DNA of 25,000 nt from Nematostella vectensis (lineage: Eukaryota; Cnidaria; Anthozoa; Actiniaria; Edwardsiidae): contig NC_064044.1 in assembly GCF_932526225.1 (NCBI RefSeq), positions 9,621,038-9,646,037 on the forward strand, read 5' to 3'. Under the pieces are notes generated by a model that was not told the DNA's origin, made no database searches, and was given only the letters and a program-made list of their open reading frames with translations. Each line of letters starts with the position of its first letter. Positions within the stretch are counted from its first letter, which is position 1. A program made the translations under genes and the position numbers. This document shows positions 9,852 through 21,100 of this stretch, piece by piece.

Positions 9852-9945
9852 TGAGGTATCGAGGACACTAGCAATAAGGCGTTGAGTTGATTTTTTTTGG
9901 TTAATTCATTCACAATAGCTCAAGTGCGCCGCTATCAGTACCACA
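9852..9945 (-). repeat. LTR-like segment, 5' side of Gypsy remnant
   Basis: About 90 bp that resembles 8156-8245 in the same orientation: GGTATCGA...GCGTTGAG.TGATT...GGTTA...GCTCA..GCGCCGC on the plus strand. Read on the minus strand it ends in ...ACCTCA, as expected for an LTR end (CA-3'). No primer-binding site was recognised next to it. Confidence 0.45.
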
Positions 9946-10292
9946 GGCATCCTATGAAAGGGGCTACAGCCCCTATATTAATTTGCCTATAGTAAAAGGT
10001 CTACCATTTTACATGTCTAAGCATTTTGGATAAGCAGATAACAGAATGGTTAGTTTTAGATCTGAACACGGGTAGATAAGGATCAAGTTTAGTGTAGAAG
10101 TTTGACGTAAATCTGGTTAAAATAAATATTCTGATCTTTCAAAATGAAAGAATTGTTTTTATGATGGATAAAACTCTTGCCCTTTTTGATATAAGCCAAA
10201 AACACATTCTCTCAAGCACTGCTTATTTTTCAGCCCCATCGCTAACTATAAGACATATTTTTTTTTTCTTTTTTCTGTTTCTAAGCAGCTTT

Positions 10293-10564
10293 TCATGGAG
10301 CAGATCCTTTAGGCCGTATCTTCATCTCAGTTCGCTTAAGTGAATAGTAATGACCCTTCCAATGCATCCAATTGATTCCTTGTGCATAGGGACTATTGCT
10401 ATTAATAAAGTAAATGCCGTTCAGGTTTGAATGATGACAACTCTCGTACCACCACGCCCCCTTGTAATCCACAGCACAGGAAACATCAGTGTTATCATCA
10501 TTGTCTTGGTCCTTCGTAGAGAATGCGGCATTGTTATGATAGGCAAAAGAGTCCCCAGCACTAC
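10293..10564 (-). CDS. Copy B terminal fibrinogen-related-domain exon with stop codon
   Basis: A 272-nt exon entered in phase 1 after CTCCTAG, joining with the G left by the 15884-15593 exon to give [14 protein letters not shown]. It encodes 89 further residues and ends at TGA (10295-10293). Family hallmarks are [11 protein letters not shown] (the DxDND-type calcium-binding loop), [24 protein letters not shown] and the closing EMKIRP strand. The exon has no ATG near its start, so ATG-based ORF finding misses it. It is separated from the previous exon by a 5028-bp intron. No clear AATAAA was found just downstream on this strand. Confidence 0.88.
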
Positions 10565-12135
10565 CTAGGAGAGGGAAAATTTGTCGTCAAGTTGTACATG
10601 ATTATTTTTATTATCATTTTTTATGTTATGGTTAGTGATGATGGTAATGATGTCACACCAAAAAGATGAAAATTATTATAAAAATGATGCTTTTTATTTT
10701 TTTATTTTAGTTGGGATGATGATGATTATGATGACGGTGATTATGATTTTGATAATGATGTAATGATGACTAAGTTTTTTTAACCCTTTTTAGACGAGGG
10801 GTTGGGGTTGTAGCGTTTTATCTCCGGAAAAAGGGCTATAACTCTTGAACTAAGGAAGCTAGAAAGTTCAGCCTTAGTGGCTTTTCTTTAAATTTATCTC
10901 CATATGCATGCCGATATGATTTTTTAGGTTTCCATAACGACCGTCCGTATACACCTGGGTTTTCCAAATTCTAAAAAAATGGGGATTTTTCATCTTTTTG
11001 TCCTTTTTTCAAATTTGAGCGCATCGTTGTTAGGGTTTATAAGTTCCACAAAGGATATTTTTGAAGCGAGGCGTGGGGAAACTTTGTTCTATTAAAATAG
11101 TTGGCAATAAAAAATAAATAAAAGACGTAACTTTTAAGAGCATCCGTATGCATCACACAGTAGGATAAGTTAAGGATCTGTTACCATACATGTTCGTGAA
11201 AAGGAAAACCACAATAAAGAAAAATAAGATAGCCATCTTAAACGATGGGGGACGATGAATTAGAATTAGTTAATTAATATAAATTAGAGGAATTGCTTGA
11301 AAAATAATAAAAAAAAAGAGGGTGCCAATAAAAGCAACTGCTAGTTCCGATGTATTTGAAGGATACATTATGATTTCAACCAGAAATCTAAGATCGGTAC
11401 TAGAACCCCTTAAAACTGCCACCTTTCAAGTCGGGCGCAATAGGCGGCCCGATTTGAGCTTTATGTTTTTGTATTTTATCTGCTACGTCGCGTTGTGGGT
11501 TCCCTGTGTTACCCATGTTTTGTGTGAAACGTGTTTCCCGAGCTTATCGCTTTAATCTTCAATCACGTTTCTGCTTCATAAGACCATAATGCAAGTCAGA
11601 AGAAAAAGTACCAGGACACTACTGTAAAAGGCATCAAGAGATGAGGCCAAGAACTCTGAGCTTAAACACAAATGCCCACGCCAATAACCAATCGACGCAT
11701 AAGACAATCGAATTTGCCCACTCGTGCCTGATGTATTCCTACTAGCCAATTGTGATGGTGATTGTGATGGTGGTGATGGTGGTGATGGTGGTGGTGGTGG
11801 TGGTGGTGGTGGTGGTGGTGGTGGTGGTGGTGGTGGTGGTGGTGGTGGGGGTGGTGGTGGTGGCGGCGGCGGTGGTGGCGGAGGTGGTGGTGGTGGTGGC
11901 GGTGGTGGCGGTGGTGGCGGTGGTGGCGGCGGCGGTGGTGGTGGTGGCGGCGGTGGCGGCGGTGGTGGTGGTGGCGGCGGCGGCGCTGGTGGTGGTGGTG
12001 GCGGCGGCGGCGGTGGCGGTGGTGGTGGTGGCGGCGGCGGCGGTGGCGGTGGCGGTGGTGGTGGTGGTGGTGGCGGTGGCGGTGGCGGTGGCGGTGGCGG
12101 TGGCGGTGGCGGTGGCGGTGGCGGTGGCGGTGGCG

Positions 12136-12167
<32 letters not shown>

Positions 12168-15100
12168 GGTGGCGGTGGCGGTGGCGGTGGCGGTGGCGGT
12201 GGCGGTGGCGGAGGCGGTGGCGGTGGCGCTGGTGCTGGCGCTGGCGGTGGCGGCGGCGGCGGTGGTGGTGGCGGTGATGGTGATGGTGCTGATCGTTTCC
12301 CAAATTTTTGTTCCTCTGCCTTTCGTCTCGCTGGCAGATTTTAACGGTCAGTCGCACTTGGGATTTTTAGCACTCTAAATGTTCGTGAGGCATTGCTCTT
12401 TCGATTTGCATCCAAAAACTGAACTCAAAAGGATATTTTCATTAAAATGAGCCGATAATTGTGGACGCGCGTCTCAAAAAATGAGGAACTGTACGTATTG
12501 GAACACCGCCTATTTATTCAAATAGGAGAAAAACACTTTTCCTTGTCAGAAATCAAACCAATTTGAATGAATGCAGTACAGTATAGCAGTGGTAAACAAA
12601 TAGTAACGAATGACAAGCATCAACCGAAGACCTGTGGCAACAGCAAAAGACTGAACTATTGCCAAATATGAACAGGAACACTGGTTCCAAGACTGCACAC
12701 TTTGTAAGACGCTTTGTAAGACGTAATGCACACTTTGTAAGACGCTTGTTAGTCCGATCTTGTGGTGTGATACATTCAGTTTTACTAAATACAAAGAAAC
12801 ATGTCAAAACGCCAAAATTAGAATGACTGTAAGTACATCATTTCCCACCTAGCCTTTCCTGTCCACTAAGTGGCTATCCATGGTGGCGTGTTTTCTGTTT
12901 GCTCGATTGAGCAACGAGTTGGGGCTCCTTCCTTTTTGGAAATGCAAGTCGGGGTCTCTTAAGATCGAAGTCCACTGCCCGAACCCGTATCTTTTGAGAC
13001 CAACTTTAAGATACTTGTCCTCTTCGGGCGTAAATAGGAGCGATTTTCTGCGAGCCGGGCACAGTTCTGTCATCATAAAAGCGTTCTCGCACTTCTGCTT
13101 TGCCGGTAGTTTGCGGGCTGAAGGCTTCATTCTCGCTGCTGGCGGTGTGGAGATTTCTTGAACTTCGTCCGTTGAAGAGCACGACTTCGTGTAGTCGTCT
13201 TGATCCTCTGAAGAATTTGAAAGGTCGGAGAGCTTCGTTAGAACCTCTTTGTCCAGCTTGGTGTCACTGTCGCCATGTAGTTTTTCGAGGCATTCGCGCG
13301 CCTTTGTGGCGACTTCGCGTGAACGCTGCTTGCGATAGTGCACTTTGGCGATGTTCGAGCTGTGCTTCTGATCTTCAGAGATGGCGCTTCGATCGGCACT
13401 TTTTAGCACTTTGCAGCTAGACGTCTCGACGATTTGTCGGTATCGTGTGGGGTGAACATACTTGCCAGTCGCTTCAAACACAAGTTTGCTCATCAGCTCA
13501 CCGAGCTTGTTGTGCTGACCCCCGTTTCTCGTAACTAGGACGTACTCACACTTGGGTTTGAGTAGCGGGCGAATGTAGGTTATGTATCCCTCGAGCAGAC
13601 TCATGTTTGTGTCGGTCAGAAGGAGCGAGTCGAAGCCGTACTTGCCCGCTGTTTTGAACATTTTCTGGTCGACAAAACCTCCGTTAGTCTTGGCAGTGCG
13701 CACCATGTCCACAGTCAGATAATGATACGTCATTGGCCGCGAGCCCTTGACTCGGATAAACAGATAAACGGCGAGAAATTTAGTGGTAAACGACAGATCA
13801 AACGGAGACGCCCTGTCGGGCGTGTCCTTGCACGTTCTCAGCACGGCCTCGTAGCGGGGCAAGTAGCGAGACACCACACCAAGGAGCTCGTCCATGGTTG
13901 CCCAGTGCCCTTTGGCCTCTAGCACATCGATGTCTAAATCGCTAGTCCACTGTAGTCGCATCATTTTTTAGACGGTCTTACGCACCTTTTTCAAGTATGT
14001 GTCCGTCGTAGACAGCCCTCTAAGCACCGCTTCCGATACTCCGTTTACTTTCCTGTAGGTCACTAGTTCTGCAATGGCGTCCAGGTATCCGATTCGACCG
14101 GCATGACCCAACTGCCACTCGCTCTGCATTGAATCGGCAAATTTGAAAAGTAGATTAGGCGAACACAAGCAAAAGTCCACAATATCTAATGTGAGATGAT
14201 CTTCGTCCTTGCTGCAAAATTTCAGAAACTTCAAGCATTTGCTAACCAGTTGCTGCGCTTGTCGATCACTTTTGCAGCCCCCACCACTGCCCTTGAGCCA
14301 CGCGGTGAATTGTTCAGCAAACGTGCAAGACATGTCAAACGATGGGACGCCATTTGAACGTCGTTGCCCCTTCTCCTTTTCCATTTGGCTTCGAGAAGCT
14401 TCGATGTCTGAGTCGCTGGGTTTCTCATCAAAGTAATAAAACCATGGGTGCTTTTTCTTGACGTGTTTTCTACACCCTCTTTGGGTTCCAAACCCATCGT
14501 TATGGCAGTCTGGTACAGGGCAGTGAAACAGCCCGTCATTTTCGTCTTCTTCTAAGTGCATTCTTTTTGGTTTCTTCGCAGCATTTGGAAGAAGCGACCA
14601 GTTTATCACATTACCCTGCTTTACCATCTCTTGTCAGCAACGGTTAATGCGAGAATGAGAAACGTATGCGGCGCACCGCATGTTTAATGCTATCAAATAC
14701 GTGAAAAGAGCCAATCAATCACAGCCACGCGACAGCCTCGAAATAGTGGCAGCAGTCTATTGGTTGGGCACGATAAACCAAAATGGCATGCCCAAGCAAG
14801 CCTCGGCATGCCCTTGCTTTTGCACAGCATGTGCGAGTCTAGGCATCGCTTTGAAAGATCATATCTTTTGAGATTGAGGAACAAAACCATAGATGCGGAA
14901 CTTTTGTTCATGTTTTCGAAAAAGGGAACACCCCACTTCGGTCCATTGTGGCCCTTTTGTTGTTCCTTTTCGCAAAGAAACGGCACCATTTAGGCCAAAT
15001 TGGTCCCACTGTTCCTATACTTTTAACCACTTAGGAACAGGCGTTCCCTTTTAAGTCTATTAACCGTAGCAAATAGGAACTTTTGTTCTTTTTGAGTGGT

Positions 15101-18100
15101 GGTCCTCTATTGGGAACGCGTCAAAAAAGGAACTGTTGTTCCTAATTGCATCAATTAGGACCAACAGTTCCTTTGTGGACTTCGAAAAGGGAACATTTTG
15201 TTCTTCATTGTACAAACAAGTCCTTTTGTTCCGAAGCGTGCCATTAGCGTTCCGATTCTTCACCTCTAAACGGAACAACCGTTCCGTTAAGTGATAATTT
15301 ATTCAGTTCCTTTCGCGGATATAGGAACACAACAAAAAACGCGCGGAACTGTTTTCGAATTTTAAAACGTCTCGTGTGTAGCTCAATCAAAATAAACCTC
15401 AAACGCGAATAGAGCAAGCCCTCATGAACTACCTCAAGCAGTATCACGGTAACTTTGGCGTTCTATCGTTGCGCATACCGAAATTAAATGCAGAATAATC
15501 AAATTAGGGAAACGTATATGATGATCGTGATGATGGTAAACATGATGATAGCGGCTGAGAATATGAGCAGAGACTAGAGATCACTTTCTTACCATTGTAA
15601 CCGCCCACACTCAGTCGATATTTGTCGGACTCGGCCGCGACTGAAAAGTGACCGTACTGAGCATGCGCCGTCTCTCCAGCGTCGGCCACCATGTCCACTC
15701 TCAGCTCGTTAGCGACTGCATTGGTCAGCCTGTGGATTCGGTCCAGTCCTAGCCAATGCTCTCCCTGGAGGTCACCAAACCCGTTTTTGTACTCGGTCCA
15801 GTTTCGGTAGAAGTCCACGGAGCCATCTTGGCGTCTCTGGAACACGGTCCAGCCACCCCCAAGGGTTTCCTGGTCACAAAAGACCTAAAGCAAAAGTATA
15901 TATTAATATATTTCATTATTTTTAGTTTTTTTTTATACCTTTTTAGCTTGTTAGAAATTACTCTACACTCTTTTTTATAAGATGCCGATGCTCAGATAGC
16001 AGAAAAAAATCCTAATTTTTTTTAATAAAAAAATTCTAAAATGCATAATCAAATTGTGTTTATAATAACAACCTTAGCTATTGCTAGTGATCATTTGTTT
16101 AAATCCCTTCTAATAATTTATTAGGTATCATTTATTGTACATTAAATTTTAAGAACATTTTTTAACTTTAAAATGCTCCAAAAAAAGAACAGCCCGGCCT
16201 CAACACTTATTTTTTTAGTTTTTAGTTTTTTTTATATAAAACGAGTGTATTGCTTCAATCAATCAATGGTTAATGCATTTTTGCTGCCGAAAAGTTGCCC
16301 ATTAAGCCACCAATAAATTTCTCAGGTGTATCTTTCATACTCCCTTTATCTCTTCACTTTTTATCTTTAGCTCTTTCGAATCATCATTCACATTCACTAT
16401 TATACCCAAAAAATCGTAACAAACTTTGTAAAGTTATATAACGTTTGCTACAAAAAGAGACTTTATTTTGCTTTTCGCCTGTAAACAACCAGGAGGTTAC
16501 CACTAGCGTTGATAAAGGCTCTTCCGAAAAGGTATCTCGAAGACTCTCACACCAGTAAGCTCGAGGACCAGGCAGTGGCCGGCAGAGCGGCGTAGCCAGG
16601 ATTTTTAACAGGAGGGTACCCAAAAGGCCTTTCAAGGTATTTTCTAACTGTATTTTAGATAATGTCCCATACATTTACTGTATTTATGGCTGCTAGAAGA
16701 GGGGGGGGGGCTAGGCCACCCCTCTGGCTACGCCCCCGCGTAGCTATAATTTTAGTATTATCACAGATTTTTTTCATTCATACATTCATTCATTCATTTA
16801 TTTTCATTCATTCATTTTCATTCATTCACTTTCATTCATTCATTTTCATTCATTCATTCATTCATTCATTTTCATTCATTCCTTCATTCATTCATTTTCA
16901 TTCATTCATTCATTCATTCATTTTCATTCATTCATTCATTCATTAAATTATTACCGTCTCTCGCAGCAAGGCTGAATTACAGGCGGTGTCAGAGCAACAT
17001 AATTACAAAATGGGTGTACAATTACAATAAATTCTTTTTTTACCATTTAGAAAATCGATAGCCATTGATTGATGTGATGGGTATTGAGACCATAATATCT
17101 GACCTGGAATGCCCCCTGACCGTCGGGATTCACCTCGTAAACACGGCTCGTGGTGCCCCCAGCAGAGAGGATGTCAGCGCAGCTCGTTGGTAGGACTAGA
17201 AAACAAGTGGGCAAAAGGTTGTTATCATTTATTTAATTTTTTTTCATATGTCTATGTGATTACACTCATCGGGCACTGTGATGGCATTCGCCAATAAATT
17301 TGAGTATTTTGATAGTCCCTTCTTGTGCAGAGCATAGATCTGAATTGTTTCCTTTTGCCTTACATCCTTTTGGCGCCAACATTTGTTTTCTTAAACTTCT
17401 ATCTTTCGTTAGATTCGAGCGTACATGTCGCTGTCTAGGACTTGCCAATTGGCCAAGGTTGTAAGCCGAAGTGCTCGCTTGATGTAAGTGTAAGTGTATC
17501 TCGTGGAGAATGTGCAGGGGCGGATACAGGGGGGGGGGGAGTGGGTGGATATCCACCCCCTTTTTGAGTAAACAAATTTGAAAAGTCTAATTTTTTTAAG
17601 AAAATAAATGTCTGAGGGACGGGAGGTACTGTCCGATTTCCTTTGCCTGTTGAGTTTGCTGACTCGACAATTCCAATTGAGCGTGAAGTATGCTAAGATC
17701 TATGTAGTGACCTACCAAGAGCCACTTGATCATTTATAAGCCGTCTATCCGGCCATTATCCACCCCCCAATTTGAAATCTTGGATTCGCCACTGATGTGT
17801 TGGCATACCTTTCTCACAGATTTCCCCCTCATATCCCATTCTGCAGGCACATGTGTAGTTCAGACCGTCGGATTTGTCAGTGCACGAGCCGCCGTTTTTA
17901 CAAGGGTTTGAAGCGCAAGGCATCGCTGATGATGTAGAAAAAAATATATTAATAAGCAAGACGTTCAGGGATCGGAATATTCATGACTTTGCTTGTGTTG
18001 TGCAGCAAGCAAGAGTAATGTGGTTTCTTTATAGTATTTATTAGCTGACTAGCTGTAAAAAATGTACTTTTAATTTATTGCTATTAGCTGTATAACTCTG

Positions 18101-21100
18101 TACAGGATACTGGGCGGAACACTGACTATTTATTGGGAGCGGAAGAGGCCAATTGATTTTTTTTTTTTTGGGGGGGGGGGGGGGGGAGAAACATATACGA
18201 CCTATTTCTGTTGCAGTCAAGAATCAATGTGTCATTAACACACAAGGGTTCATGCTAAACGTATAATGGCTGAATCCTTTTCTTTTTGAAAAAAAAGAGC
18301 AATGCTTCAACTTTCTTAACGTGGGTGTTTTTTTTTTCGCTTATTTATTTGTTGTGTGTTACGATACATGGATTCTCCAAGTGCAACCATTTTGGAAGTT
18401 GGTGTGGCTTTCTTTTTTTGATTATGATGATATGATTATGATTATAATAGATTGTAATAAGGTCCTTGCTAAAAACGCTTATCATAAGTAAAGAGAACAA
18501 AATTTAGATAATAAAGAGTAGTGGAGATCAGTTGAGATAAAATAAGATATAAATTACCGCATATTGTTGATGCAGCTGGACACACACACGAAAAACCACC
18601 ATCCGTGAAATTGGCCTTGCACAGCTTATCATCCGGGCACGAACCAGGAAGACAATCAGTCTTTAAAAACAAGCATCATGTGAAGTTCTCGTTTAATGGA
18701 CGTAGTCGAAAACCTAATTACTTCACAATCGTTCAGGGACTGATTTGGGTATGTTATATTTTATATAACGACACTCGTAAAATTGCACGTTCTTATTGGT
18801 CAAGGGTCCACGTGTTATTGGATGACACAGGCAATTGGCGCCAGCATGCGCGTGCGCTCCCAAAAACTATATTCATTGACCCCGTCCCCACGTATCCGTT
18901 CTCGTTTGAAAACGCAACCTTTTTGTTACTTATACGGGTATCACGGGTATTTCGGGTAAAACGCGAAAACGATGACCGAAAACGATCTCCAGAGTGGAAC
19001 AATTTGAAAACGATACCCTTCCGGTGTCGTGGGGACGGACGAAAACGGAACCTTTCGAAAACGATGGCGTGATAACTCAGATCCAGTCCACTTGGCGCGC
19101 GAGTACGCATGCGCTGTAGAGCGTTTTATCGTTTTCTTATCATTTCTGCGTTTTCGTTTACGGGACGGGTCGTATCAAAATGAAAACGCTTCTTTTGGAC
19201 GCGGATCTTTTTGAAAACGGAACAAATAGGTTGCGTTTTCAAACGAAAACGGATACGTGGGGACGGGGTCTAAAACAAATAGATCTCATTCTTTTTGTGC
19301 GTCTGTCCTGTAATAGATTCACAGAAGACGTCACAGCGTGTCATGAACAACAGTCACGCAACTCGGCTGTATCTCGTTGTGTACTTTTAAAAAAATATAT
19401 ATAAAACTTGAAAATATAAAGCTTGAATTATAACAGAAAAAAAGGATGTGCATACATGTATTACTGCTCACGGTAATATTAGCTTTTAAAATAACATCTA
19501 GTAAATCTAGTGCCATGTTTACCAACAACGGCTATGACAAGAGAGAACAATTTACTCACCCCTCCCCCTAAATAATCAAGGTAAAAAAATTCTAACGTCG
19601 TTTGAAACTTGTCACCGAAATAAACTTATAATTAAAGTCAAAACAAGCATTTAAACCTGAGAAACAGGACCAAAATATGAAAAAAAATCACCAGTTTCTA
19701 GATTTTGTAAAAAAAAAAAACGGTTGCATTGGTTACATAGAGCGTTACATCAAAACGTCCGCAGATAAATTTGGGGAAAAGTCATCAATTTTAAGCCATT
19801 TAGTTATTATGGTTCAGAAGTAATAGCAATTTTTCCGGAGCCTCCCCCCCCTCCCGAGTCTGAATAGGGGTAATTATACAATGAAACTCGTAAATCGCGC
19901 GCTCTGATAGGTCAAGGGGATTGTGTGTTATTCATATCCGATTTGCACACGAATATCCAATCAGAAAGCAGCAAATAGAAGCCAGCGAAGTGCAACCCAA
20001 ATATCCCACACATGTCCCACACAAATGGTACAACATGTCCGATGCGGACAGTGATTTATCTAAAATATATACCTTAAAAAATCTTGTAGAGGTGCATGGT
20101 AGAGAAGCACACTATGGAAATAATAAGATAAAGCGGTGCTTTTTTCGATAGGTACTATGTCGTGTTAATTTTTATCAACTTGCAGTGATTTAAGTGCGGG
20201 GGAAAAGAATGCCAAATTCCCTCTCCACGCCTGACTTATAACTACAAGTTTCATCGGCAAACGTCAAGATTTACAGCAGAAATTCAAAAAACAGTGCCAT
20301 TCTTATATGTAATTAAAGTAAGCTAGGATAATATCAAACACAAGTTCAATGACTTACACACTGCTCTAATATGTGTTTTTTTTCGTTTCTTTCGTAGTAA
20401 GTTTTACTTTTTTGTCTTCTGTCCCATCCATCCCGAGTCCCATCTCTACACTAAAAGTGTGTAAAAGCCAGACAAAGAAAACAGGGCTAGTAACTTTCTA
20501 CGCTAACCGGAAAATGCTTATTTACTTGTCCAGATTCGCAGGAAAGTATCTCAAACAAATGATTGCCGACTTTTTGTGGGACATTTGTGGGACCACATGG
20601 GTGTTTTTGCATCATCTATTTCCTGATTGGCTATGTGCGCTTGTGATTGACATGTCGGATCTATGAATTAGAGGACACAAGCACGCTTCCCAAGGCTTCT
20701 GGAATTACGCGGAAAAAAACTCAAAATTACGCGGGATTCTTTGCTAAATTGCGCGGAAAATCAATCATTACGCACTGAATTACGCCGGATTTTGCAATAC
20801 ATTTATCTTTAAAAATCAAAATTTTGCGGCACTCTTTACTGAATTACGCGCTAAATTACGCGGAATATCAACTGTTATGCCCAAACTACATTTTGTACCG
20901 AAGGAAAGCACGAAATAACTTGAAAAGGTTTATTTTTTTGCGCGAATATATCTTAGGCGAGTTTTCATTGGCTCTTAGCCACCAGCCAATTAAAAAAGGT
21001 ATTTTATTATTAGTCCTAGGTCTTCGCGATTTAGCAAAGAACGCCTAGTCATTTTATTTGTTTTCGAAATTAAGTTCGAAATATCGCACTCTTACGAAGA

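Larger units (their letters stand above)
8156..9945 (-). mobile_element. Decayed Gypsy-type LTR retrotransposon
   Basis: On the minus strand the order is an LTR-like segment (from about 9945 to 9852), a leader with MAAGFKPN, the end of a reverse-transcriptase region (9708-9620), a poly(A) run, integrase (about 9560-9243), degraded integrase C-terminus (9141-8882), a tail, and a second LTR-like segment (about 8245-8156). RNase H and most of RT, gag and protease are missing. Frames are broken by several stops, so it is inactive. Typical members are around 5 kb; this remnant is 1.8 kb. Confidence 0.7.

Noticed and set aside
11662-12378. Long open frames across the GGT/GGC tract (poly-Gly, Val/Ala, His/Arg-rich)
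   Set aside because: GGN repeats have no stop codons in any frame on either strand; the frames are products of simple sequence with no domain or start context.
14897-15349. Bacterial SOS (GAAC-N4-GTTC) operators, implying bacterial DNA
   Set aside because: The half-sites resemble the Gram-positive LexA box, but the surroundings are clearly eukaryotic with introns and transposons; the resemblance is taken as coincidental.
14693-15447. Short minus- and plus-strand frames across the GGAAC cluster
   Set aside because: No domain resemblance, overlapping on both strands, and explained by the palindromic repeat cluster.
16662-16946. Ser/Phe/His/Ile-repeat open frame
   Set aside because: Translation of the (TTCA)n microsatellite and the adjacent MITE.
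18605-19214. Open frames rich in Arg/Lys/Asn in the GAAAACG region
   Set aside because: They fall inside a MITE with TIRs, and similar frames arise in its second copy at 22831-23199.
19551-19565. Possible splice donor (GTGAGT on minus strand) for a copy B exon
   Set aside because: The sequence before it is G-rich and not an open coding segment of the family, and its place between the PAN and EGF exons does not fit the conserved exon order.
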